Below, in pieces: positions 35,898-44,665 of a stretch of DNA of 64,000 nt. The notes beneath the pieces were generated by a model, which saw nothing but the letters and a program-made list of their open reading frames with translations, was not told where the DNA came from and did no database searches. The translations under genes and the position numbers were made by a program. The stretch covers positions 1,364,001 through 1,428,000 of the forward strand of contig NZ_JACCFP010000001.1 in the NCBI RefSeq assembly GCF_013410655.1, in the 5' to 3' direction. This stretch comes from Nocardioides thalensis (GTDB lineage: Bacteria > Actinomycetota > Actinomycetes > Propionibacteriales > Nocardioidaceae). Position 1 is the first letter of the stretch, and every line of letters begins with the position of its first letter.

Positions 35898-37552
35898 CGA
35901 ACTCATCCGGTACGACGCTGAGCGGCGCCCTCGACGCGCTCGTGGAAGCCGCGCGGGGCGCGGGTCTCGACGAGGCCGCGGCCCGCGCCGAGGGAGAGGC
36001 GCTCGCCGCCACCGTGGCCGAGCGGTCCAAGGGTGCGTTCGTCGACTGGTCGGAGCAGACCGGCCGGGCGACCTCGGCCGAGGAGTTCTTCCTCGCCGCC
36101 AAGCGGGGCAACCGGTTCCGCGCCGGCCCGACCCCGTCGATGGCGCAGCTCTCGCTCGAGAAGTCGCAGCATGCCCCGGCGTACGCGAAGGCGCTCGGCG
36201 AGGTCGCCCTCGCCGCCAGCATGCTGGGCCAGCCCGGACCCGACGCGGTCGGCGCCGCCACGATGGCCGCTGCTGCACAGCTGGGGGAGGGTGCCGCCGG
36301 AGGTTTCGAGGCTCGGTCGCTGGGCGACCTCGCACCTCAACCACCGGCTGGCCGCCAACCGGTGCCCGGTGTCGGCGACGAGATGCTCGACCAGGTGCGC
36401 GCGATGGGGGAGCGGGTCCAGCAACAGCTGCGCGCCCTCAACGACGCCTTGCCGACGCCGCCGGTGGTTGAGGCGGGAGGCGCGCCAGCGCCGACCCTCG
36501 AAACTTCCGGTGGCACGGACGGCGTACAGACCGCCACCCAGGAGCCCGCGGAGAAGCCGGCCGAGGAGCCGGAGCCCGAGGAGCCCGTCAAGACCGTCGA
36601 GGAGCTGCTCGCCGAGCTCGACGCGCTCACCGGCCTCGCCAACGTGAAGGCCGAGATCCACCGCCAGGCCGCGGTGCTGCGGGTCGAGGGGCTGCGCAAG
36701 AAGGCAGGTCTCGAGACGCCCACGATCACCCGCCACCTCGTCTTCAACGGCAATCCCGGCACCGGCAAGACCACCGTCGCCCGCCTGGTCGCCGGCATCT
36801 ACCGGGCGCTCGGCCTGCTGTCCAAGGGCCAGCTCGTCGAGGTCGACCGCTCCGAGCTGGTCGCCGGCTATCTCGGCCAGACCGCCCAGAAGACGGCGGA
36901 GGTCGTGAAGTCCGCCGAGGGCGGCGTTCTCTTCATCGACGAGGCCTACTCGCTCTCGGGCGACCAGTACGGCAAGGAAGCAATCGACACCCTCGTCAAG
37001 GAGATGGAGGACAAGCGCGACGACCTGGTCGTGATCGTCGCCGGCTATCCGCTCCCCATGGCGATCTTCATCTCCGAGAACCCCGGCCTCGAGAGCCGCT
37101 TCCGCACCACGATCGACTTCGCCGACTACACCGACGACGAGCTCGCCGAGATCTTCGCCGGCATGGCGAAGGGCGCCGACTACGACGCGGGGGAGGAGGT
37201 CGTCGCCCGCCTCCGCGAGATCCTCGCCGGCGTCCAGCGCGGCCCGTCCTTCGGCAACGCGCGCTTCGTGCGCAACGTGCTCGAGGCCGCGATCGGCCAC
37301 CACGCCTGGCGCCTGCGCGAGATCGCCGAGCCCACGCTCGAGCAGCTGCGCAGCCTGGAGCCGGACGACCTGGTGGTGGAGACCGACGAGGACGAGTCTG
37401 CCGAGGACGAGCCCGTCGTCACCGAGGACGGCGAGCTGGCTCCTCCTGCCGATGCGGAACCCGCCGTACCCGTCGAACCGTTCGATGAGGCAGAGACCGA
37501 CGACGCGGCCCCCACCGAGGAGGCCGACGCCGTGGCCCAGGAGGACAAGTGA
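35894..37552 (+). CDS. CbbX/CfxQ-type AAA+ ATPase
   Basis: A 552-residue protein. Residues 1-130 are a helical Ala-rich domain of unknown type, 130-235 a disordered linker, and about 236-480 a CbbX-like AAA+ module: LDALTGLANVKAEIHRQA, Walker A GNPGTGKT (286-293), pore-like SELVAGYLGQTAQKT, Walker B GVLFIDEAYSL near 345-353, sensor GYPLPMAIFISENPGLESRF and GNARFVRNV. The tail is acidic. CbbX-type proteins remodel client proteins. Two dispersed-repeat copies (36302-36345, 36473-36504) are translated within the linker. Both ends overlap neighbours by 4 bp. Confidence 0.9.
   Translation: MTNSSGTTLSGALDALVEAARGAGLDEAAARAEGEALAATVAERSKGAFVDWSEQTGRATSAEEFFLAAKRGNRFRAGPTPSMAQLSLEKSQHAPAYAKALGEVALAASMLGQPGPDAVGAATMAAAAQLGEGAAGGFEARSLGDLAPQPPAGRQPVPGVGDEMLDQVRAMGERVQQQLRALNDALPTPPVVEAGGAPAPTLETSGGTDGVQTATQEPAEKPAEEPEPEEPVKTVEELLAELDALTGLANVKAEIHRQAAVLRVEGLRKKAGLETPTITRHLVFNGNPGTGKTTVARLVAGIYRALGLLSKGQLVEVDRSELVAGYLGQTAQKTAEVVKSAEGGVLFIDEAYSLSGDQYGKEAIDTLVKEMEDKRDDLVVIVAGYPLPMAIFISENPGLESRFRTTIDFADYTDDELAEIFAGMAKGADYDAGEEVVARLREILAGVQRGPSFGNARFVRNVLEAAIGHHAWRLREIAEPTLEQLRSLEPDDLVVETDEDESAEDEPVVTEDGELAPPADAEPAVPVEPFDEAETDDAAPTEEADAVAQEDK
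36302..36345. repeat. dispersed repeat inside AAA+ gene, copy 1
   Basis: GGTTTCGAGGCTCG at the left end and CTCGCACCTCAACCACC at the right end match the dispersed repeat seen between ilvN and ilvC. Here it is read in frame as about GFEARSLGDLAPQPPA within the linker, between residues ~137 and 151. Confidence 0.75.
36473..36504. repeat. dispersed repeat inside AAA+ gene, copy 2 (opposite orientation)
   Basis: GGTGGTTGAGG at the left and CCCTCGAAAC at the right show the same repeat in the reverse direction, 128 bp from copy 1. It is read in frame as VVEAGGAPAPTLET (residues ~191-204). In this frame the repeat's TGA is avoided. Confidence 0.7.
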
Positions 37553-38862
37553 GTCAGCCCGCTCCCGCACCGGCCCCGGCCGGCGCCCCGGCTCCCGCTG
37601 CCCAGCAGCCCGCCCCCGGCACGCCCGTCGTGATCCCCGCCGCTCAGCCCGGCGGCCGCACCGTGGTCGACACCCCCGCGCTGCTCAACCGCTGGCAGCT
37701 CATCGGCGTGAGCATCGCGATCGTCTTCGGCCTGGTCTGCGCGCTGCTCCAGTTCCTCGCGTGGCAGTCGGACGGCCGCGCGGCCGACGATGCCGAGCAG
37801 CTCATCCGGATCCGCTCGGTCGAGTCGAACCTGCTCCACGCTGACGCGCTCGCCACTAACGCCTTCCTCGTCGGAGGCCTCGAGGACCCGGACCAGCGCG
37901 AGCAGTACGACACCGCGATCAACGACGTCTTCACCGACATCACCGATGCGGCGAAGGCGCAGCCGGCGGACCGCGAGGCGCTTGCAGCGCTGATCGTCGA
38001 GATCAACGACTACACCGACGCCGTCGCGCAGGCGCGGGTCAACAACCGTCAGGGCTTCCCGGTCGGCGCCGAGTACCTGAGCGGTGCCAGCGCGGCGCTG
38101 CGCGCCGAGGCAATGCCGATCCTCACGAACCTTGCCGACGCCAACACCGAACGCACCGAGGACGCGATGGGCGGGCAGCACCCGATCTGGCTGCTGCTGC
38201 TCGGGGTTCTCGCCCTGGTGGGACTGTGGTGGCTCAACCGCCAGCTTGCTCAGCACTTCCGCCGGCGCATCAACGTCGGGTTCGCGGTGGCCGCCGGCAT
38301 CGTGCTCGTGGTGACGCTCGTCGCCGTTGCCGCCGCCTACCGTGGCGACAGCCAGAACGACTCACTGTTGAGCGATGAACTCGACACCGCAACCCGCCAG
38401 GCCATCGCCCGCACAGCCGGCAACGACGCGAAGGCGCTGGAGAGCCTGCGGTTGATCAAGCGAGGGTCCGGCGAGCTGTACGAGGAGCCCTGGCGCACGG
38501 CGGCCGCAGTGGTCGTTGAGAAGGCCGTTGGCAGTACCGACGAAGAGTGGACGGCATACGCCGACTTTCACGAAGCGATCGTGAAGCTCGACGAGAGGGA
38601 CCGCTGGTTCAGCGCAGTCATCCAGGCAACCGCGCGCGACGAGGACGACAACGAGACGGCTGACACGTCGACTGCAGCGTTCGAGGCCTTTGACAACGCG
38701 TCCGAGCGGGTGGTCGACACCAACGGCACGAAGACGTCCGACGAGCTGCGGTCGGGCCGCGGGCTGGCTCTGGCTGGGTCCGCCATCACACTGCTGCTCG
38801 GCATCGTCGCCGCCGTTGCGGTTGCCCGAGGTATCGGTGCTCGCCGGAAGGAGTACGCATGA
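37549..38862 (+). CDS. glnX: GlnX-like membrane sensor protein
   Basis: A 437-residue membrane protein with a Pro/Ala-rich cytoplasmic N-terminus (1-48) and four transmembrane segments at about 51-72, 212-229, 243-264 and 405-427. The two extracytoplasmic regions (73-211 and 265-404) are helical and sensor-like. Size, topology and the position between PknG and GlnH homologues match mycobacterial GlnX, which passes the amino-acid signal of GlnH to PknG. Assignment rests mainly on topology and neighbours, since sequence similarity within the family is low. GTG 37549 overlaps the AAA+ stop. Codon use becomes less GC-biased in its second half. Confidence 0.8.
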   Translation: MSQPAPAPAPAGAPAPAAQQPAPGTPVVIPAAQPGGRTVVDTPALLNRWQLIGVSIAIVFGLVCALLQFLAWQSDGRAADDAEQLIRIRSVESNLLHADALATNAFLVGGLEDPDQREQYDTAINDVFTDITDAAKAQPADREALAALIVEINDYTDAVAQARVNNRQGFPVGAEYLSGASAALRAEAMPILTNLADANTERTEDAMGGQHPIWLLLLGVLALVGLWWLNRQLAQHFRRRINVGFAVAAGIVLVVTLVAVAAAYRGDSQNDSLLSDELDTATRQAIARTAGNDAKALESLRLIKRGSGELYEEPWRTAAAVVVEKAVGSTDEEWTAYADFHEAIVKLDERDRWFSAVIQATARDEDDNETADTSTAAFEAFDNASERVVDTNGTKTSDELRSGRGLALAGSAITLLLGIVAAVAVARGIGARRKEYA

Positions 38863-39884
38863 CGAGGATTTCGAGGCCTGTCGTAGTCCTCGGCGCCCTG
38901 GCGCTCATCTTGTCGGGTTGCGGTTATGACGAAACGCCCCTTCCCGAGGACCCGGCGCCTTCGTCAGCCGCGCCTCCGCCGCCGCTGCTGTGCGAGCGGG
39001 ACAGTGTGGAAACGGACAAGCGGTCCTACGCACCCGGCTCAGTCGACCCTGCAGACCTGGAGATCGGGGACGGGTCCGGACCCCGGACGCTCCGGGTCGG
39101 CGTCTCGGCGGACACCTATCTGATGGCCGCGGCCAACCCGGAGAAGAACAACCGGATCGAGGGTTTCGACATCGAGATCGTGACCCGGATCGCTGAGGAG
39201 ATCTTCGGCGACGACTTCAACCCGGGCCGCGACATCGAGTATCGCGTCATCACCGCCGGGCAGCGGATCCCTCTGCTGGAGGAGGGCGAGCTCGACATGG
39301 TCGTACGCAACATGACGATCAACTGCGACCGTTGGGAGCACATCGCCTTCTCGGCGGAGTACTACCACGCAACCCAGAAGGTGCTGGTCCGCGCGGATCT
39401 CGCTGAGCCAGTGGACGCCGACGGTGATGGCGTCGAAGACGAGACACAGGTGCCCGACCTCGCCGAGCTTCGGGTGTGCGCACCGACTGGTTCCACAAGC
39501 CTCGACAACGTGGCGGAAGAAGAGCCCGAGGCCGTGATCTCGCCGGCTCCCAACCACACCGGTTGCCTGGTCAAGCTTCAGAACGGCGACGTCGACGTGA
39601 TCACGGGTGATGACACCGTGCTCGCCGGACTCGCCGCTCAGGACCCCTACGCCATCGTCCCCGAGGTGCAGCCACAGCTCGGAGGCGAATACGGCGAGCC
39701 CTACGGCGTCGGCGTGAATGCGGAGAATATTGAGCTCGCTGCGTTCATCAACCAGGTCCTCGAGGACATGCGCGCCGACGGTTCGTGGCAGGCCGCGTAC
39801 AACAAGTGGCTCGCTCCCTACCTCGGTGGTCCGGACGTCAACGAGGAGGGTGCCGTCCAGCCTGAGCCCCTCTACGGGCGGTGA
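38859..39884 (+). CDS. glnH: GlnH-like amino-acid-binding lipoprotein
   Basis: A 341-residue exported lipoprotein: MTRISRPVVVLGALALILSGC ends in a lipobox (LSGC). The mature part is a family 3 solute-binding protein (LRVGVSADTYLMAAANPEKN, IEGFDIEIVTRIAEEIFG, LEEGELDMVVRNMTINCDRW, FINQVLEDMRADGSW). Mycobacterial GlnH binds aspartate/glutamate and signals through GlnX rather than feeding a transporter; no ABC permease or ATPase is encoded here, consistent with a sensor role. ATG 38859 overlaps the GlnX stop by 4 bp. Base and codon use are less GC-rich than its neighbours (for example AAT, ATT and TCA codons). Confidence 0.9.
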   Translation: MTRISRPVVVLGALALILSGCGYDETPLPEDPAPSSAAPPPPLLCERDSVETDKRSYAPGSVDPADLEIGDGSGPRTLRVGVSADTYLMAAANPEKNNRIEGFDIEIVTRIAEEIFGDDFNPGRDIEYRVITAGQRIPLLEEGELDMVVRNMTINCDRWEHIAFSAEYYHATQKVLVRADLAEPVDADGDGVEDETQVPDLAELRVCAPTGSTSLDNVAEEEPEAVISPAPNHTGCLVKLQNGDVDVITGDDTVLAGLAAQDPYAIVPEVQPQLGGEYGEPYGVGVNAENIELAAFINQVLEDMRADGSWQAAYNKWLAPYLGGPDVNEEGAVQPEPLYGR

Positions 39885-39891
39885 TCCCGGC

Positions 39892-41004
39892 TTGACCACC
39901 GCCCCCATCGCACCGGGCCGGCTCGGCGAGGCGCTCGAGCCGGCGGCGATCCAGCGCTACCTCGGCGAGCTGGACACCTGGCTGCGCGACCGTCGCGCCG
40001 AGCTCGACGACCTCGACCAGACCGCGCTCGCGGCCGGCCGGGGCAACGAGGTCGCGTCCGACATGCAGCTGGCGCTGGCGCTGTGGCAGGCGATCTCCGA
40101 CCGCTACCAGCTGGTCTTCGCCACCTGGGACGGTGGCCGGGTGATGCAGCAGGAGCGGGAGCGGATCTCCGCGCTGGTGTGGGGGCGCCTCGACGGAGCC
40201 GCGCAGATGCCCGGTGGTCTCGCGGTCTCGATGCCCGAGGCCTGCCGGCTCTGCGACGCGCTCACCGGGCAGCTCACCGCGACTCTCTCGCTCGCGCCCG
40301 GCGCGGTCGAGACGGCCGGCCGGATCCGCGACGTGCGGGCCCAGCTCGAGCGGATCCGCGACCAGGTCGGCCTCGAGCCCGCCAGCACCCGCGAGTCCGC
40401 GGCGCACCGGCTCGCCGGGCTGATGCTGCGACTCGACTCGATCGCCGACCGCGCCGAGCGCGGCGCCGACGTCGGCGGCCTGCTCGGGCCGCTCGAGGTC
40501 GACGCGACGATGTTCGAGCGCGACCTGATCGTCGGCAACGCCCGTCGCCGCGACGCGCGCAGCCAGGTGCTCTCGGCCCGCGAGCTGCGCGCCGACCTCG
40601 AGCAGCGCGAGGCCGCGCTCGAGAAGCTCGCCGCCACCTGCGTCGCCACCGTCTCGCCGGCGCCGCGGTTCGCCGTACCCGACGTCGAGGCGCTCGGTCC
40701 GGTGCCGGTGACGCCGGACGCGATCGGGCCCTACCTCGAGAAGCTCGACCGGGTCTCGCAGGCGCTGGAGTTCGCGCAGCACAAGTACGCCGACGCGCTC
40801 GCCGAGCACACCGACCTGGTCGCGCTCCTCGACTCCTACGTCGCGAAGGCGCACGCCCTGCGCATCGGCGACCACCCCGACCTCGCCGCCAGCGAGAAGG
40901 CCGCTCGCGACGTGCTCGACCGACGCCCCACGCCGATGGCGATCGCCCGGCAGATGGTGGCGACCTACCAGACCTGGCTCCAGACGGAAGGCAACAAGTC
41001 ATGA
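39892..41004 (+). CDS. unknown helical protein of the TelA-PknG locus
   Basis: A 370-residue soluble protein without a recognised domain. It is almost entirely helical (IQRYLGELDTWLRDRRAELDD, VRAQLERIRDQVGLEP, LEQREAALEKLAATC, GPYLEKLDRVSQALEFAQHKYADAL) with coiled-coil potential. TTG 39892 is the only in-frame start consistent with the conserved beginning and lies 7 nt after the GlnH stop; its stop overlaps the kinase start by 4 bp. By position it may connect GlnX/GlnH to PknG or serve as a PknG partner, but that is inference. Confidence 0.75.
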   Translation: MTTAPIAPGRLGEALEPAAIQRYLGELDTWLRDRRAELDDLDQTALAAGRGNEVASDMQLALALWQAISDRYQLVFATWDGGRVMQQERERISALVWGRLDGAAQMPGGLAVSMPEACRLCDALTGQLTATLSLAPGAVETAGRIRDVRAQLERIRDQVGLEPASTRESAAHRLAGLMLRLDSIADRAERGADVGGLLGPLEVDATMFERDLIVGNARRRDARSQVLSARELRADLEQREAALEKLAATCVATVSPAPRFAVPDVEALGPVPVTPDAIGPYLEKLDRVSQALEFAQHKYADALAEHTDLVALLDSYVAKAHALRIGDHPDLAASEKAARDVLDRRPTPMAIARQMVATYQTWLQTEGNKS

Positions 41005-43421
41005 GCAGTGGAGCTACCTGCACCCAGCCGGGCTGCACCGGCACGATCGTCGACGGCTACTGCGACACGTGCGGCATGGCCGCGCCGGAGGGCACCGCGT
41101 CGGCGAAGAGCCCCATCCCGACCGCGGCGGTCGGCACGGCCGCGACCGGGGTTTCGACAGGCTCAACCGCCGGAGGTGCCGCCCCCGTGGCAAACGGCAC
41201 CGCGTGCACGCAGCCCGGGTGCACCGGCAAGATCCTCGACGGCTACTGCGACCTGTGCGGGTCGCCCGCCGTGCCCGGCGCCAGGGTCAAGGAGGCTGCT
41301 GCCGTCGCCGAGGCGCAGCCGCTCTCCTCGGGCGAGGGCTCGGTCGCCACGTCCGCCAGCCGCGTGCAGTCGGCGGCCATCGGCTCGAAGCGGGCTCCGG
41401 GCGGCAGCGGCGCGACCCGGCGTACCCGCACCGGCTCGCAGCGGATGCGCGCGGCCCGGCTCGGCGCCGGACTCACCACGGTGCCGCCGGCCCCGCCGGT
41501 CGACGCGGCGAAGGCGATCATGGCCAATGCCCAGGTGCCGGAGGACAAGCGCAGCTGCGCCAAGTGCGGCAAGCCGGTCGGCCGGAGCATCGACGGGAAG
41601 CCCGGCCGCAGCGAGGGCTTCTGCCCCAACTGCGGCACCCAGTTCTCGTTCAGCGCCAAGCTCAAGCAGGGCGACCTCGTCGCCAACCAGTACGAGGTGG
41701 CCGGCGCGCTGGCGCACGGCGGCATGGGCTGGATCTACCTCGCGCGCGACCGCAACGTGTCCAACCGGTGGGTCGTGCTCAAGGGCCTGCTCAACTCCGT
41801 CGACCCCGATCTCCTAGCGGCCGCGATCGCGGAGCAGCAGTTCCTGGCCCAGGTCGAGCACCCGGCGATCGTCGAGATCTACAACTTCGTGACCCACGAG
41901 GGCGCCGGCTACATCGTCATGGAGTACGTCGGCGGCAAGTCGCTGAAGCAGATCCTCAAGCAGCGGATGGCCGCCAACAACGGCGCCTACGACCCGCTGC
42001 CGGTGGACCAGGCGCTCGCCTACATCCTGGAGCTGCTGCCCGCGTTCCAGTACCTGCACGACCTCGGGCTCGTCTACTGCGACTTCAAGCCCGACAACAT
42101 GATCCAGGTCGGCGACGCGATGAAGCTGATCGACCTCGGCGGCGTGCGCCGCATCGACGACCAGGACTCCGCGATCTACGGCACCGTCGGCTACCAGGCG
42201 CCCGAGGTGGCCGAGGTCGGCCCCAGCGTCGCGTCCGACATCTACACGATCGGCCGCACCCTGCTGGTGCTGACGATGGAGTTCCGCGGCTACCAAGGCA
42301 CCTACCTGCACAGCCTGCCACCGGTGGAGTCGACGCCGCTGTTCCAGCAGTACGACTCGCTCTACTGGCTGGTGCGCAAGTGCTGCGCTCCCGACCCGGC
42401 CGACCGGTTCGCCTCCGTCGACGAGCTGCGTACCCAGGTGCTCGGTGTGCTCCGCGAGGTCGTCGCTCGGCGACGTTCGGGACCGGCGACCACGTCGGCG
42501 GCGTCAGTCCTCTTCGAGCCGCTCGCGACCGCGCGTCCGATCGCGGAATGGAGCCAGCTGCCCAGGCTGCGCCCCGACACCACCGACCCGCAGCACGGCT
42601 GGCTCCAGACGATCGGCGCCGAGGACCCGGTCCAGCGGCTCAAGGACCTCTCGGCCGCGCCGGAGGACTCCGCCGAGGTGTGGCTCGCCCGCATCCAGGC
42701 GGCGCTGGAGTCCAACGACGCCACCGCCGCGAGACAGTTCGCCGCGAAGCTCCTCGCCGACGACCCCTGGGAGTGGCGGGCGCTCTGGGGTGAGGGCCTC
42801 GCCGCCGTCCAGGTCGCCGACTGGGACACCGCCAAGGCGGCGTTCAACGCGGTCTACCAGCAGGTCCCCGGCGAGCTCGCGCCCAAGCTGGCGCTGGCGT
42901 TCGCGTGCGAGCGCGGCGGTCTGCCGGAGGTCGCCGAGGGTCTCTACCAGACCTGCGCATCCACGGATGCGGCGTACGTCGCGCCCGCCGCCTTCGGGAT
43001 GGCGCGGGTGCGCGCCGACCAGGGCGACACGACCGGTGCCGTCGCCGCGCTCGACCTCGTGCCCAACACCAGCCGGGGCTACATCGAGAGTCGCCAGCAG
43101 CGGGCGGAGGTGCTGCTCGCGGGGAGCGCGCAGGACCTGACGGTGCTCGACCAGGCGATGAACACGATCGAGCGGGCGCAGCTCGACAACCCGACACGGC
43201 AGCGGTTCACCGTGCGGATCCTCAGCGAGGCGCTTCCCGTGGTCGCCTCCAACCCGCCCCGGGCCGGCGTGCACATCGGGTCGGTGCAGGCGTCGGAGGC
43301 GGGCATCCGCGACGGCATCGAGGCGGCGCTGCGCAGCCTCGCGCGCGACACCAACGACCTGAAGGAGCGCGTCGACCTGGTCAACCAGGCGAACGCCGTA
43401 CGGAACTGGAGCCTCACGTGA
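41001..43421 (+). CDS. pknG: PknG-like serine/threonine protein kinase
   Basis: An 806-residue soluble kinase. Two N-terminal zinc-ribbon repeats (CTQPGCTGTIVDGYCDTCG at 7-25 and a second at 69-87) precede a Ser/Ala/Arg linker, a rubredoxin-like domain with CAKCG/CPNCG (Cys 186, 189, 208, 211), and a kinase domain at about 231-480. Key residues: ALAHGGMGWIYLA glycine loop, Lys261 (VVLKGL), YCDFKPDN with catalytic Asp361 in place of HRD, and DLG (Asp378) for DFG, both as in PknG. A TPR-like C-domain follows. Mycobacterial PknG phosphorylates the FHA protein GarA in response to amino acids. The extra zinc ribbons distinguish this protein. Confidence 0.92.
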   Translation: MSSGATCTQPGCTGTIVDGYCDTCGMAAPEGTASAKSPIPTAAVGTAATGVSTGSTAGGAAPVANGTACTQPGCTGKILDGYCDLCGSPAVPGARVKEAAAVAEAQPLSSGEGSVATSASRVQSAAIGSKRAPGGSGATRRTRTGSQRMRAARLGAGLTTVPPAPPVDAAKAIMANAQVPEDKRSCAKCGKPVGRSIDGKPGRSEGFCPNCGTQFSFSAKLKQGDLVANQYEVAGALAHGGMGWIYLARDRNVSNRWVVLKGLLNSVDPDLLAAAIAEQQFLAQVEHPAIVEIYNFVTHEGAGYIVMEYVGGKSLKQILKQRMAANNGAYDPLPVDQALAYILELLPAFQYLHDLGLVYCDFKPDNMIQVGDAMKLIDLGGVRRIDDQDSAIYGTVGYQAPEVAEVGPSVASDIYTIGRTLLVLTMEFRGYQGTYLHSLPPVESTPLFQQYDSLYWLVRKCCAPDPADRFASVDELRTQVLGVLREVVARRRSGPATTSAASVLFEPLATARPIAEWSQLPRLRPDTTDPQHGWLQTIGAEDPVQRLKDLSAAPEDSAEVWLARIQAALESNDATAARQFAAKLLADDPWEWRALWGEGLAAVQVADWDTAKAAFNAVYQQVPGELAPKLALAFACERGGLPEVAEGLYQTCASTDAAYVAPAAFGMARVRADQGDTTGAVAALDLVPNTSRGYIESRQQRAEVLLAGSAQDLTVLDQAMNTIERAQLDNPTRQRFTVRILSEALPVVASNPPRAGVHIGSVQASEAGIRDGIEAALRSLARDTNDLKERVDLVNQANAVRNWSLT
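41150..41168. repeat. short dispersed repeat inside kinase gene
   Basis: GGTTTCGACAGGCTCAACC is a 19-bp near-palindrome (GGTT...AACC) of the kind scattered through actinobacterial genomes. It is translated as VSTGSTA between the two N-terminal zinc ribbons, at about residue 51. Confidence 0.7.
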
Positions 43422-44665
43422 CCTGTCCCTCCTGCGGCACGGCGCTGGCCGAGGGTGCCCGCTTCTGCGAGAACTGCGGTGCCCAGGTCGGCGCCGACGC
43501 GCCCGCTCCGCTGACGCCGCCCGAGCAGGTCGAGGACCACCCCCTCGGCGACGCGCCGATCAGCGCGCCCACCCGGCGGCCCCACGACGCCCTGCCCGAC
43601 CCGTTGCCCGACCCCGGTCGGCGGCCGTGCCCGAACTGCGGGGGAGAGGTCGGACCCGACCTCTACTGCATGTCCTGCGGCACCAAGGCGCCCAGCGAGC
43701 GCGACCACTTCCGGGAGAGCCCGGCGTCGTGGGTCGGCGGGGTCTGTGACAAGGGCGTCGGCAAGAGCCGCAACGAGGACGCGATGGCCCTGCTGGCCGG
43801 GCCCGAGCCCGGCTCCCGAGCCGTCCTCGTCGTGATGGACGGCGTCTCCAACTCGATCGACTCCGACGTCGCCTCGCTGGCCGGCGCGCGCGCCGCGCGC
43901 GAGGTGCTGAGGATGCCGCTGCCGTCGGGCATGGGTACGCCGGACAGCAGGTCGGCGGCCATCACGAAGGTGTTCAACGACGCCGCGGCCGCCGCCAACA
44001 CCGCGATCATCGCGGTCACCGACCCGGACTCGCCCAACCCGGCGTCCGCCACCTTCTCCGCCGCGGTGCTCGAGGGCAACCGGCTGCACTACGCCAACAT
44101 CGGAGACTCGCGCTCCTACTGGCTGCCCGACGACGCGCCGGGCGTGCAGCTCTCGGTCGACGACTCGATCGCGCAGGCGCAGATCGCCGCCGGCATGCCG
44201 CGCAAGGAGGCCGAGTCCGGTCCGCAGGCGCACGCGATCACCAAGTGGCTCGGCCGCGACGCCGAGGACATCGTGCCGATGACCGGCGCGATCGACGTCT
44301 CCGGCGACGGCTGGGTACTGGTGTGCTCCGACGGCCTGTGGAACTACGCCTCGGAACCGGGCGCGCTCAAGGACGAGATCGCCAAGGCCGGCACGAGTGA
44401 CCCGACCGCGCTCGCCGCCAAGCTGGTCGACTTCGCCAACAGCTGCGGCGGCGTCGACAACATCACTGCCGCGCTGGCGCGGGTCGGCGCGATGCCCGAG
44501 CCGGTCGAGCCGCCGCCACCGCCGGCCGCGGCCGACGTACCCCCGCCACCCCCGGCCGCGGCCGACGTACCCCCGCCGCCGCCTCCGCCGGTCGGGCAGA
44601 ATGCACCAGACACCCCGCCGACCGCGGGGCCCGCAGCAGGAGAGGGAGCGCCCACCGATGGCTGA
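43418..44665 (+). CDS. PP2C-type phosphatase with zinc ribbons
   Basis: A 415-residue soluble phosphatase. Two zinc ribbons (CPSCG...CENCG at 3-21 and CPNCG...CMSCG at 71-88) precede a PPM catalytic domain at about 105-360. Metal-binding and catalytic motifs are intact: SRNEDAM, VVMDGVSNS, YANIGDSRSYW, VLVCSDGLWNY and GGVDNITAAL. It would dephosphorylate Ser/Thr sites, most likely those made by the PknG-like kinase encoded just upstream. The C-terminus is a Pro-rich tail containing a 30-bp DNA duplication. GTG 43418 overlaps the kinase stop; its own stop overlaps the next gene by 8 bp. Confidence 0.92.
   Translation: MTCPSCGTALAEGARFCENCGAQVGADAPAPLTPPEQVEDHPLGDAPISAPTRRPHDALPDPLPDPGRRPCPNCGGEVGPDLYCMSCGTKAPSERDHFRESPASWVGGVCDKGVGKSRNEDAMALLAGPEPGSRAVLVVMDGVSNSIDSDVASLAGARAAREVLRMPLPSGMGTPDSRSAAITKVFNDAAAAANTAIIAVTDPDSPNPASATFSAAVLEGNRLHYANIGDSRSYWLPDDAPGVQLSVDDSIAQAQIAAGMPRKEAESGPQAHAITKWLGRDAEDIVPMTGAIDVSGDGWVLVCSDGLWNYASEPGALKDEIAKAGTSDPTALAAKLVDFANSCGGVDNITAALARVGAMPEPVEPPPPPAAADVPPPPPAAADVPPPPPPPVGQNAPDTPPTAGPAAGEGAPTDG
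44513..44572 (+). repeat. 30-bp tandem duplication in PP2C tail
   Basis: Two adjoining 30-bp copies (44513-44542 and 44543-44572) differ at one base and encode two copies of PPPPAAADVP-type sequence in the proline-rich C-terminus. It is an in-frame expansion of a disordered tail. Confidence 0.8.

Noticed and set aside
38859..39884. Glutamate ABC importer
   Set aside because: Only the binding protein is present; no permease or ATPase is adjacent, and GlnX/PknG context favours sensing.
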